Below, piece after piece: positions 41,481 through 50,800 of a DNA stretch of 64,000 nucleotides. Source of the DNA: Odontocerum albicorne (Eukaryota > Arthropoda > Insecta > Trichoptera > Odontoceridae); the NCBI GenBank assembly GCA_949825065.1, contig OX463863.1:22747933-22811932 (forward strand), read 5' to 3'. Every line of letters starts with the position of its first letter. Position 1 is the first letter of the stretch. Made by a program: the position numbers and the translations under genes. Under the pieces are notes generated by a model, which searched no databases, was not told where the DNA came from, and worked only from the letters and a program-made list of their open reading frames with translations.

Positions 41481-42645
41481 TGTCGGTTGGGCCTACAAGG
41501 AACGTGTAACATGACAAACTGAGTTAGTTCCGGACTATTGAAATACGAACTGACATTGTGAGGTCAAATGTAAAGGAATCACACATCTTAACCATGTGTA
41601 AAGCCATTAATGTCGGTTGGGCCTACAAGGAACGTGTAACATGACAAACTGAGTTAGTTCCGGACTAATGAAATACGAACTGACATTGTGAGGTCAAATG
41701 TAAAGGAATCACACATCTTAACCATGTGTAAAGCCATTAATGTCGGTTGGGCCTACAAGGAACGTGTAACATGACAAACTGAGTTAGTTCCGGACTAATG
41801 AAATACGAACTGACATTGTGAGGTCAAATGTAAAGGAATCACACATCTTAACCATGTGTAAAGCCATTAATGTCGATTGGGCCTACAAGGAACGTGTAAC
41901 ATGACAAACTGAGTTAGTTCCGGACTAATGAAATACGAACTGACATTGTGAGGTCAAATGTAAAGGAATCACACATCTTAACCACGTGTAAAGCCATTAA
42001 TGTCGGTTGGGCCTACAAGGAACGTGTAACATGACAAACTGAGTTAGTTCCGGACTATTGAAATACGAACTGACATTGTGAGGTCAAATGTAAAGGAATC
42101 ACACATCTTAACCATGTGTAAAGCCATTAATGTCGATTGGGCCTACAAGGAACGTGTAACATGACAAACTGAGTTAGTTCCGGACTAATGAAATACGAAC
42201 TGACATTGTGAGGTCAAATGTAAAGGAATCACACATCTTAACCACGTGTAAAGCCATTAATGTCGGTTGGGCCTACAAGGAACGTGTAACATGACAAACT
42301 GAGTTAGTTCCGGACTATTGAAATACGAACTGACATTGTGAGGTCAAATGTAAAGGAATCACACATCTTAACCATGTGTAAAGCCATTAATGTCGATTGG
42401 GCCTACAAGGAACGTGTAACATGACAAACTGAGTTAGTTCCGGACTAATGAAATACGAACTGACATTGTGAGGTCAAATGTAAAGGAATCACACATCTTA
42501 ACCATGTGTAAAGCCATTAATGTCGGTTGGGCCTACAAGGAACGTGTAACATGACAAACTGAGTTAGTTCCGGACTAATGAAATACGAACTGATATTGTG
42601 AGGTCAAATGTAAAGGAATCACACATCTTAACCATGTGTAAAGAT
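41481..42645. repeat. 130-bp satellite, nine copies
   Basis: Units start TGTCGGTTGGGCCTACAAGG at 41481, 41611, 41741, 41871, 42001, 42131, 42261, 42391 and 42521. They are over 98% alike; variants G/A (TCGGTTGG/TCGATTGG) and T/A (GACTATTG/GACTAATG) come in an alternating dimer-like pattern from 41871 to 42391. A diverged single relative lies in reverse at 45247-45345. Confidence 0.97.
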
Positions 42646-42994
42646 ATCTTTCATGTGTCTCTGTCAATGTCCTAATAAGAGAGCCGGCTTTAGTCTTTGC
42701 TGTCTGCTGCGTTGAGTTCTTGGATCAGTTGGATCTTGTATGTTAGGCGTGCAGATGTGCAGATCCAGATCTACCGCTGTAAGGTGCTCCTTGAAATGTC
42801 TAATTCTTGTGCACAATGGCGAACTGATGTGGTCGTTATTGCGACAGGATTTAGAGTACTTGGGCTTTCAGGATGAATGACGAGTGGTAAAGAATTGTGT
42901 GAGCTAGTGAGTGTGGGTTTCTTTTTGTTTTAATTTTGGTTGTTTTTGTATTTGTGTTTCTGTGTATTTTTTGTTTTAATTTTTATTCTTATGA
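42646..42994. other. Intergenic, nothing recognised
   Basis: T/G-rich tracts near 42920-42990; no gene seen. Confidence 0.3.
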
Positions 42995-43345
42995 TTGTGT
43001 GCGGTATATTGTGGGATGAATATTTTTGGTCTTTCTGGAGTGATGATGCGTGAGGAGTTGAATTTCGCAAGATGTTTCCAGTTGTAGTTGAGTGTCACTG
43101 TTTGTCAGGTTGATGAGAACGTGCAACGGGGTTTTGTTTTTGTGTAATCAAAAATCGGAAAGAAGTATCGATTTATTTTTTCATGCTAAATATCCTCAGT
43201 GAGATACAGGCAAAAGCCTAGTTTACTGGGGATACGACAAATGAAAGGCAACAAACCCAGATACATTAAAATTGTATGTCCAAATCAAATTACCTGTTGT
43301 TTTTTCGCAAATTGTGTATATTTCTTGTGTATATTTCTTGTCCCT
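42995..43345 (-). repeat. Interspersed repeat R3, copy 2
   Basis: Reverse copy of 54990-55365, including TATATTGTGGGATGAAT, TCATCAACCTGACAAAC (reversed), AAATCGATACTTCTTTCCG (reversed) and the GTTTACTGGGGATACGAC block. Best defines the length (~350 bp) with the 55-kb copy. Confidence 0.75.
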
Positions 43346-43539
43346 GGGGTTTCGGTAACACTTTCTCTCGCTGCGGCCATGTTTTCGAGTGAACGCCCGC
43401 TACGGGGACGCATGGCACGGGTGACTTATTGTCCAGAATTGAACCAGTTTCCTTAAATTTTTTAATTAATCATCGAATTAACGACTCATTTGGACCATTG
43501 TTTTCTGCCATACATTTTTTTTTTTTATCTAGATATACA

Positions 43540-43845
43540 GGTGTGTTGGCTGAAAGCCCCCCGATGTTCTTGCGGTCGGGCTCGCCCTACATTAGTGGGG
43601 TGTATCTCGGCCGGGGGAATGTTTATGGGATGATCCCTGACCTTTTAGTATCTTCTCTCTTAAATGTATTTTTCTGTGTTTTTTTTCTCTTCTTCTTATT
43701 CTACATGTTCAAGGGTATGGTCTGAAAAACATCTGGTGTCCCCGTGGCCGGGCTCGCCCTATATTGGTGGGGTGGACTTGGCCGGGGGGATGTTATTAGA
43801 TGAGCTACTATGTCGCTATCAATAAACCTATATTTATTTCATGAA
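43540..43845 (+). repeat. Interspersed repeat R4, two partial copies in tandem
   Basis: 43545-43650 and 43725-43835 both contain the CGGGCTCGCCCTA.ATT..TGGGGTG block. The second ends in TCAATAAACCTATATTTATT, the same 3' end as copy 1 at 31020-31285. Confidence 0.6.
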
Positions 43846-44309
43846 GTTTGACGAACTGTTTTAGCAAAATTTTCCCCATTTTTATAATGATTTTTAACAA
43901 TCAAAACGCGTTGATGTTTCGTGTAACGTTCCATATTTACTAATCGCAAGATTGACAGATGGCACATACGACATTTTTAAAACTGCCAATCTTATAAACA
44001 AAAATATGACGCGAAATTTAAATCTGGCGCTATTATTGGGACACCATATTTAGTGTAATCCATCAAATAATTTCATTCATTATGTTATGTTATAACACGC
44101 TATATTCTGTTTTGATATTATTCACATACATTTCTATTACAATTGTTATTAAATTTCTTAAAATTATGAATTTATTTTACATGTTTTTTTGTACTAGTCG
44201 ATACATATGTTACATTTTACGAATTAGGGGAAACTGTAATGTGCAAAAGACGTGAACCTCTTCAGATCTGGCGTCCATTGTAAATAATGGTGTGGTATAT
44301 ATATGGTCT
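43846..44309. other. Intergenic, nothing recognised
   Basis: A GTGAACCTCTTCAGATCTGG motif near 44252 recurs at 45522 and, reversed, at 45770. No gene seen. Confidence 0.3.
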
Positions 44310-45206
44310 CCGTGTGGCGCTGTCAGTCACCCAATTGGAATTCTTTTTTTTTGTTAGGTTACCACATATATCATTGACACTTCCCTCCAAATTTCAGCGT
44401 CATAGCTTGACATTTGTAAAAGTTACGCTGTACTGAGTACACCTACCTTTGTGCGTGTTTTCGATTTTTTTCAAATTTGAAAATGGCATCAACTGTGCAT
44501 CAACAAGTTTGCATTAAATTTTGTGTGAAAAACGGATTTAGCGGTCCGCAGACCTTGGAAATGTTGGAGAAGTGTTTTTCGGTGGCACAAACGCTTCAGA
44601 AATGGTCGTGAGTCGGTCGAGGATGACGAACGCAGTGGCAGTCGAAAACCGATGAAAACATCGATAAAATCAAAGAAATGTTGGCCGAAAACCGCAAATT
44701 GACCATCAGAGAGCTGGCAGAGGACTTGAACATCGCTTATGGATCCGCTCAAGACATTTTGGTTAGTGATTTGGGCCTCAGACGTGTCGCTGCAAAACTG
44801 GTGCCGAAAGACCTCAATTTCATGCAAAAAAAAGACCGCGCTGAAATCGCGAAAGACATGATTTCCACGAGTTTTTGACCAAAAATAACACAAATACTAT
44901 CCAGCAGCCTTCGAATTCACCTGATCTGGCTCCCTGCGACTTTTTCCTGTTTAATCTACTTAAAAAACTGCTTCGCGGAACGCGTTACAGCACCCGAGAG
45001 GATGTCATGAAAATATCGAAGACGGCTCTGATGGACATACCGAAAATGGAGTACCAGCGGTGTTTCGAGGATTGGATCAAGCGCTGGCGTAAGTGCATTG
45101 CAGTCGATGGGGAGTACTTTGAAGGGGACCATATCGATTTTGATTAATAAACTTGTATTTTCGATTTTATGAATAAAGTCCTAAAACTTTTTGATCAAGG
45201 TAGTAT
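44310..45206 (+). mobile_element. Internally deleted mariner derivative (mariner-B), copy 2
   Basis: The right TIR (reversed CTACCTTGATCAAAAAGTTT + TAGGAC) is intact at 45206; the left end is degraded, beginning at the GTGTGGCGCTGTCAGTCACC homology. N-terminal transposase relics at 44483 ('MASTVHQQVCIKFCVKNGFS', 'QTLEMLEKC') and, frame-shifted, 44678-44860 ('LTIRELAEDLNIAYGSAQDI', 'LVPKDLNFMQKK') are fused at 44850-44880 to the C-terminal region. Confidence 0.85.
44483..45147 (+). pseudogene. mariner transposase with core deletion
   Basis: The N-terminal HTH part ends 'DRAEIAKDMIST'. It joins directly to 'FLTKNNTNTIQQPSNSPDLA' + 'PCDFFLF' (third catalytic Asp) and 'YQRCFEDWIKRWRKCIAVDG' + 'EYFEG', with TAA at 45145. 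The region with the first two catalytic Asp residues ('TGDE', 'HDNA') is missing, roughly half of a ~345-residue protein. Two frame changes and a TGA after 'QKWS' are also present. Inactive. Confidence 0.85.
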
Positions 45207-45224
45207 ATCTATTTTCTGATAACC

Positions 45225-45506
45225 GTGTCAGATAGAAGAAAGACGTTTGACCTCACAACATTGTTTGAGATTGTCAGTTCGTATTTCAATAGTCCGGAAC
45301 TCGCCCAGCTTGTCATGTTACACGTTCCTTGTAGGCCCACTCGGTTAAATGTTTTGTTCCATAGTGAATCGGTTGCAACTAATTATTTGTACAACTCTCG
45401 CATAACAAGACTGCAGAGACTTGATAATCAATATGGACATTGTATAGATTTTCATACCGCTTTATTATTGTATCTTTCGAATCTGTGTCTGAGGGATGTT
45501 TCTTAG
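45225..45506 (+). pseudogene. Probable retroelement C-terminal fragment
   Basis: 'LAQLVMLHVPCRPTRLNVLF', 'ATNYLYNSRITRLQRLDN' and 'IDFHTALLLYL' resemble the tail of non-LTR proteins (R....F..P..RT......P..R......N....D.F). The segment 45247-45345 is the reverse-complement relative of the 130-bp satellite unit. Confidence 0.4.
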
Positions 45507-45816
45507 GAGAGCAGTAGAACTTGAACCTCTTCAGACCCATTGTTTATTACAATGGACACAGAGTTCATATGCACTCCGTAAACAACTTTGTGGTATATTT
45601 CTTTTCCCAATGATAACAAATGAAGTGTAGGACACTGTATTATCGACTTGGACCGTTTTGAGCGCCATTTATCTAAACTGATACGACATAATGTTGCATT
45701 TAGTGTAAATAATACACACTCACAAGCGAGAATACGTTTTTTTAAAACCTTAGAATTAATTCACGTCTGAAGAGGTTGAAATGAAATAAATAAATGCAGT
45801 TGAAACATTTTCTTCT
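45507..45816. other. Intergenic, nothing recognised
   Basis: No gene. Contains a second copy of the CCTCTTCAGACC motif. Confidence 0.3.
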
Positions 45817-46136
45817 ATCTGTCAAGATTGTACAGCTCACGACTTCCAACAAAATCTGTCAAGGTTGTACGGCTCATGACTTCCAACAAAATCTGTCAAG
45901 GTTGTACGGCTCATGATTTCCAACAAAATCTGTCAAGGTTGTACGGCTCATGACTTCCAACAAAATCTGTCAAGGTTGTACGGCTCATGACTTCCAACAT
46001 CTATCAAGGTTGTACGGCTCATGACTTCCAACATCTATCAAGGTTGTACGGCTCATGACTTCCAACATCTATCAAGGTTGTACGGCTCATGACTTCCAAC
46101 ATCTATCAAGGTTGTACGGCTCATGACTTCCAACAA
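45817..46136. repeat. 37/34-bp minisatellite, nine copies
   Basis: Unit AAAATCTGTCAAGGTTGTAC + GGCTCATGACTTCCAAC for the first five; later units are shortened to ATCTATCAAGG... (34 bp). Confidence 0.9.
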
Positions 46137-46585
46137 CAGTTCAACTCGGTTATTGGGATTTACAGTTTGAAATTTATATATACATACATATCATCACGCC
46201 GTGTCCCTTGCAGGGTAGGAAGAGAGAACAGCTCTCCAAACTTTCCTATCCAAGCACACAACTTTCACCTCCTCCACATTAATACATCTCAATCTTCTAT
46301 TATTCACATTTCTAACTTTAATTTCTTTCAAAATCTCTTCCTTCCAGCCATGTTTTCCTCGGTCTACCTCTTCCACGCACACCTTGCACTTCTGATTTGT
46401 ATACTCGCTTAGTCATTCTTTCTTTCCGCATGTCCAAACCATCTTAAAGCTCCTTTCTTCATCTTAATTAAAACATCTATTTTATCCATGCATTCATTTC
46501 TGATGTCTTCATTCCGCCTTCTTTCATACATTGACACTCCACTAATTTTATAAGTGCACACATCTCATTCATCGCATTTATCTTA

Positions 46586-47098
46586 GGCCTCGGCCACACA
46601 AGTAGGAGCCTCGCTTGGTGCTTAGAGCTACGCTGCGAGTTAGGCGACATATCCTAGCAAACCAACGCACCGCATACCATCGCAATGGCCACACTGCACG
46701 CTTCGCGCCACGCTACTTGGCGATTAGTCACCTAATGAGTCTCCTGGCTAAGAGACGTGTTGATTAATTTTATTATGTCACCAAGTGATTTTACAAGATG
46801 GCGGAAGTTTTAATAGCAGCTGTGTATAAAAGGGAGCCTTTGTGGAACCCATCGAGCAAATTATACAAAAATGTACCTGTAATAAAATCACTTTGGAATA
46901 AAGTTGCGCAGGAAGTAAATAAAGACAATGTAAGTTGTAATGGAATTGGTTAGTTTTGAGAGTGGCATCGTTTGTTGACTCAACCGTTCCCTAATGTCAA
47001 ATGAATTTGTGCGAAGCACTTTGGTGTGGCCAAGCTTGAAGTCACCTAGTCTATTAGTCACGTAGCACCTAGCGAAGCACTTTGGTGTGGCCTTAGCC
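46586..47098 (+). mobile_element. Small PIF/Harbinger-type element, TTA target duplication
   Basis: 513 bp with ends GGCCTCGGCCACAC and (reversed) GGCTAAGGCCACAC, flanked by TTA at 46583-46585 and 47099-47101. The subterminal repeats CTAGGTGCTACGTG-like and AGCACTTTGGTGTGG/CGCTTGGTGCTT also pair. A 3-bp TTA duplication and the MADF-coding start fit the PIF/Harbinger superfamily. The transposase gene is missing. Confidence 0.75.
46798..46953 (+). pseudogene. N-terminal MADF-domain fragment in a Harbinger-type element
   Basis: ATG at 46798 opens 'MAEVLIAAVYKREPLWNPSS' + 'KLYKNVPVIKSLWNKVAQEV' and stops at 46951 after 51 codons. The LI..V..R..LW......Y.N.......W..VA.E. pattern is the first half of a MADF (Myb/SANT-like) domain, as found in the accessory DNA-binding protein of PIF/Harbinger elements. 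AATGTAAGT at 46927 looks like a splice donor after 'KDN', so this may be an exon 1 whose partner exons were deleted. Confidence 0.65.
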
Positions 47099-47289
47099 TT
47101 ACTATTATCCTTTTTCTGCCTAATCCAAGTTTCGCTTCCATACATCAAGGTGGGTACCGACACTCCATTAAGTATTGTTATTTTTGCTACTGTTGATATT
47201 GCGTGTTTGTCGTATATAACATTAAGTACTCTGTTTACCTTGTTCCCTGGGGCTACCTTTTTAAGGTAACGCCAGGGAACAAGGTAAAC

Positions 47290-47400
47290 CTTGTATCCAT
47301 GCATTCATTTCTGATGTCTTCATTCTGCCTTCTTTCATACAATGACATTCCACAAACTTTCCTTCGTGCACACATCTCCACAGCATTAATCTTACATTTG
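47290..47400 (-). pseudogene. LINE reverse transcriptase fragment
   Basis: 'KCKINAVEMCARRKVCGMSL' + 'YERRQNEDIRNECMDT' on -, the segment just before the tail of the same LINE family. It lies out of order relative to 46185-47304, so either a second copy or a rearrangement. Confidence 0.55.
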
Positions 47401-47829
47401 AAGTTAACAAAATGTAAAAACTTCCGCTACTGTACGCGTAAATTTTTTTCAACACAGACATGGTAGTCAGATAAACAGTATTGAAAGAAATCATTATCTT
47501 AAACTCTCTTCGTTCCATCAGAAGCACGGAGTACCTTAACGTGAAAGTACACGCAGCTATAGAGTACGAGGCTGATAGACTAGGTTGGAGACATGTGTCA
47601 TGTTCGCTGTGAAACTATAAAAGATGAATTGACGCGTAGTGAATGTTTTGACCAAACAGCAAATGTACGTAAGACATTACGCAGCTCCAGCTCTAAAACT
47701 TTAATGTACGAATCAGTTAGAAATGTTGCGATGGGACAAACTCGTAAAACCGAGAAATAACTGTAGAGTTTTATATTTTTTTCTCTATACTCTTCGAAAC
47801 ACTAAAATATACAACAGACTAAAACAAAA
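47401..47829. other. Intergenic / 3' flank of zinc-finger gene 2
   Basis: No canonical AATAAA was seen on the - strand close to the stop. Nothing else recognised. Confidence 0.3.
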
Positions 47830-50800
47830 TTATGACGAAAAGGGTACAACGCAGCTGGGATGCGTCATAATACAGTTGGTATGTGTCAGCTTGTGTGTCT
47901 TGAACGCAGAGATATGATTGCACGAGTACGAACACATGTCGCAGTGGTACGACTTCTCCGACGAGTGCGTCCGCTTGTGAACTTTCAGATTGGACAGCAA
48001 GTTGAATTTCCTCGAACAGAGTTCACACTCGAACGGCTTAACACCCGAGTGCGTCATCTTATGTCTCTTGAGGCCTGACAGTTGGCCGCAACTGTACGAA
48101 CACTCGTCGCAGGAATACGGCTTTTCCCCCCGATGGGACATCTTGTGGGCTTTGAGGGCGGAGATATGATTGCAGCAATAGGAGCACTCGTCGCAGCTAT
48201 AGGCCTTTTCCGGGGAGTGCGTCCGCTTGTGAACCTTCAGGTTCGAGTGGAGGTGGAACGAACGGGAACACATGTCGCACGAGTACGGTTTCAGACCTGA
48301 AATCAAATTTCATTTGTCAACTCAAAACATTGATATTTTTTTACTTTACAATACCAATAATGGAAATAAAGTGTGCTTATAACAACGTTCATATTGTTAA
48401 GCTTATGTTACCAATTTGACATATGCTTATGCTATATTTTCTAATTAGTACAGATACTGCCATCTCTGTACAAGATTATGAATATTGTCATTTTTCTAAA
48501 GTGATCCGTTTGACAGCCATCATGTGTCACTAGGTTTGGCTGATAGCTAATAGCTATTCAATAATTTTAAGTAGATTCTTATAATTTATAAGTTATTTGT
48601 CTCGCAATACTTTGTGGCAGCATTTATCTCATTTATTTCGTATATTGAGAAAGTTTATTAAAAAAAGTGCATTTTAACGCTAATTTCATATTTTTTTGGC
48701 TTTTTACATTTATCATCTTTCTTAATACTAAATAAACACATTTCTGACAACATCCGTGGCCCAGCTGCTAAGAGGCATGTTTTCAGCCCGGTTTTCACTT
48801 AAGGCCTTTCTGGTCGGTTGGAGGAGATTGTTGCATGACAGTAATCCCAATCCCACAAGGTTGTACTGTATACAAAGAAAGTGGCATACATGATTCACTC
48901 GAGGGTTACTATAGCTGCCAGACGTGTTTTGTTTAATATTAGTGGGTTCAAGTCCCAAGTTAGACTGCGCTTGAAGAGAGTTAGACTGCCCTTGAAGAGA
49001 GTTAGACTGCGCTAGAAAAGAGTTTGCTCTTAAAAACTTGCTCTATATATAAAATAGTTCTTTGAATTGAATTGAAAGTATTTTAACATTAGTGGTCATA
49101 TTTTGGTTATATGTGTCGACAATTTTCAAACCCAGGTATATCCACGCAAGTTCAAACCGAGCAAAACGGTATTTTGCCCCTGATCACTGAAAACTATATA
49201 TGTAAAAATGATGTGTCTTTTTGAGAATTGCTTTATAGATGCCATTGTGTTTTCAAAATGTCAGTAGAAAAAATAAAGTATATTTCAATTTGGACATACT
49301 CACTTTTGAAAAACGCCCATTGAAAATGCGTGATTTTGATACAACACCGCATGGACATACCCGAGTTTGATTGTTGTTGACAGTACGACTACGTTACGAC
49401 TGATCGGCCATCTGGAATGATGACGCTCTCTGATTGGTCTAAATAGACACGTCTGACTTTGATAAAAACAACCTCGTGGAGATATCTGAGTTTGAAAAAA
49501 ACTCTTATTTCAATCACCATTTTGCATTGATTTCGCGAGGAGATATCTTATTTTGAAAAATGCAAATTTATCCAGGACTACATAAGCTACATTTTGGTAT
49601 ATTTATCTCAAAAATGTCACAATGTGGACATACCTGGGTTTGAAAATCGTCGACACATATATCAATTAATCGCAAACAAAATAATTTAACGCCTAAATAA
49701 CAAAGCGGCAAATACGTGTCGCTAATAACGGTGATTCTTTTTAATGCAGTCCAATGATTCCAAACAAATCAACAGCTGACGTCATTCGTTCATTTTGTCA
49801 CATTCGAGGCATCACAGAATTTAAATCAAATTGTCCAATATTTAAATCGATACATTATTCATTCCGTTTTTTACAGAAACAAAAGTAGTCGTTCGTTATA
49901 AGTTTTGGGATGCTGAATTCGATCGGTTTTAATTTTTATGTCATACAAGGGAACGTAACTGAAACAAGTCTCGAATTCGAAATTGAAAAAATTCTAGCCC
50001 CCTTCTCGTCTCAGATGCTGATATATTTCGCGTTACATAACAAACGGCCACAGTTTACACATATATGAATGAAATGTGCGTTATATATAAAGAATTAAAT
50101 GATAACTGTATATTACATTAAATTGTTTACATTTATTTGTATAGTGACAACCCGAGAATTTAACGAGATACTAAAAATGAACAGCACGTCAACAAACCGT
50201 GAGTAATCAACTTTTTACTTAAAAGGAAAAATAAGTAAATAAAAAACTTATTTTATATGTGTTGTGTTCACTACAGGTTTATTTTAGGTTCACAACCGGT
50301 TTTGAAGACCTCCGTCTTCATCGTCAGGTGAAGATACCCTAAATTGTTAAAATATATTATGTACAAGTGTAAATAATATAATATTGTATAAGAGAGATGA
50401 GGTAGGGGGAGAGAAGTGGGGAAAGATGTGATACAACGGTGAATGGGGCGGGGAAAAAAATGTGAAAGGGAATGTGAATCTTTAAGGCAGGGGGGGATTT
50501 TAAATTGGAAACATATTAAGCTATTATGAAAATTAGTTTGGTTGTTGATGACAATTTTTATAATAGCCTTCTGCTTAATGTTTCCAATTTAAAATACCTC
50601 CCCCTGCCTTAAAGATTCACATTCACTTTCAAATTTTTTCCCCGCCCCATTCACCATTGTATCACATCTCTCCCCACTTCTCTTCCCCTACCTCATCTCT
50701 CTTATATTATATTATTTACACTTGTACATAATATATTTTAACAATTTAGTTTATCTTTACCTGACGATGAAGACAGTGGTCTTCGAAACCGGTTTTGAAC

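Larger units (their letters stand above)
46185..47304 (-). pseudogene. Non-LTR reverse transcriptase C-terminus interrupted by a Harbinger-type element
   Basis: Reading -, 'VAPGNKVNRVLNVIYDKHAI' + 'STVAKITILNGVSVPTLMYG' + 'SETWIRQKKDNSK' (47275-47102) is interrupted by 46586-47098. It then resumes with 'GVSMYERRRNEDIRNECMDK', 'LRWFGHAERKN' and 'VCEEVDRGKHGWKE', ending 'CLDRKVWRAVLSSYPARDTA' with a stop at 46194. This gives the complete C-terminus of the LINE family also seen at 29259 and 40570. Confidence 0.75.
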
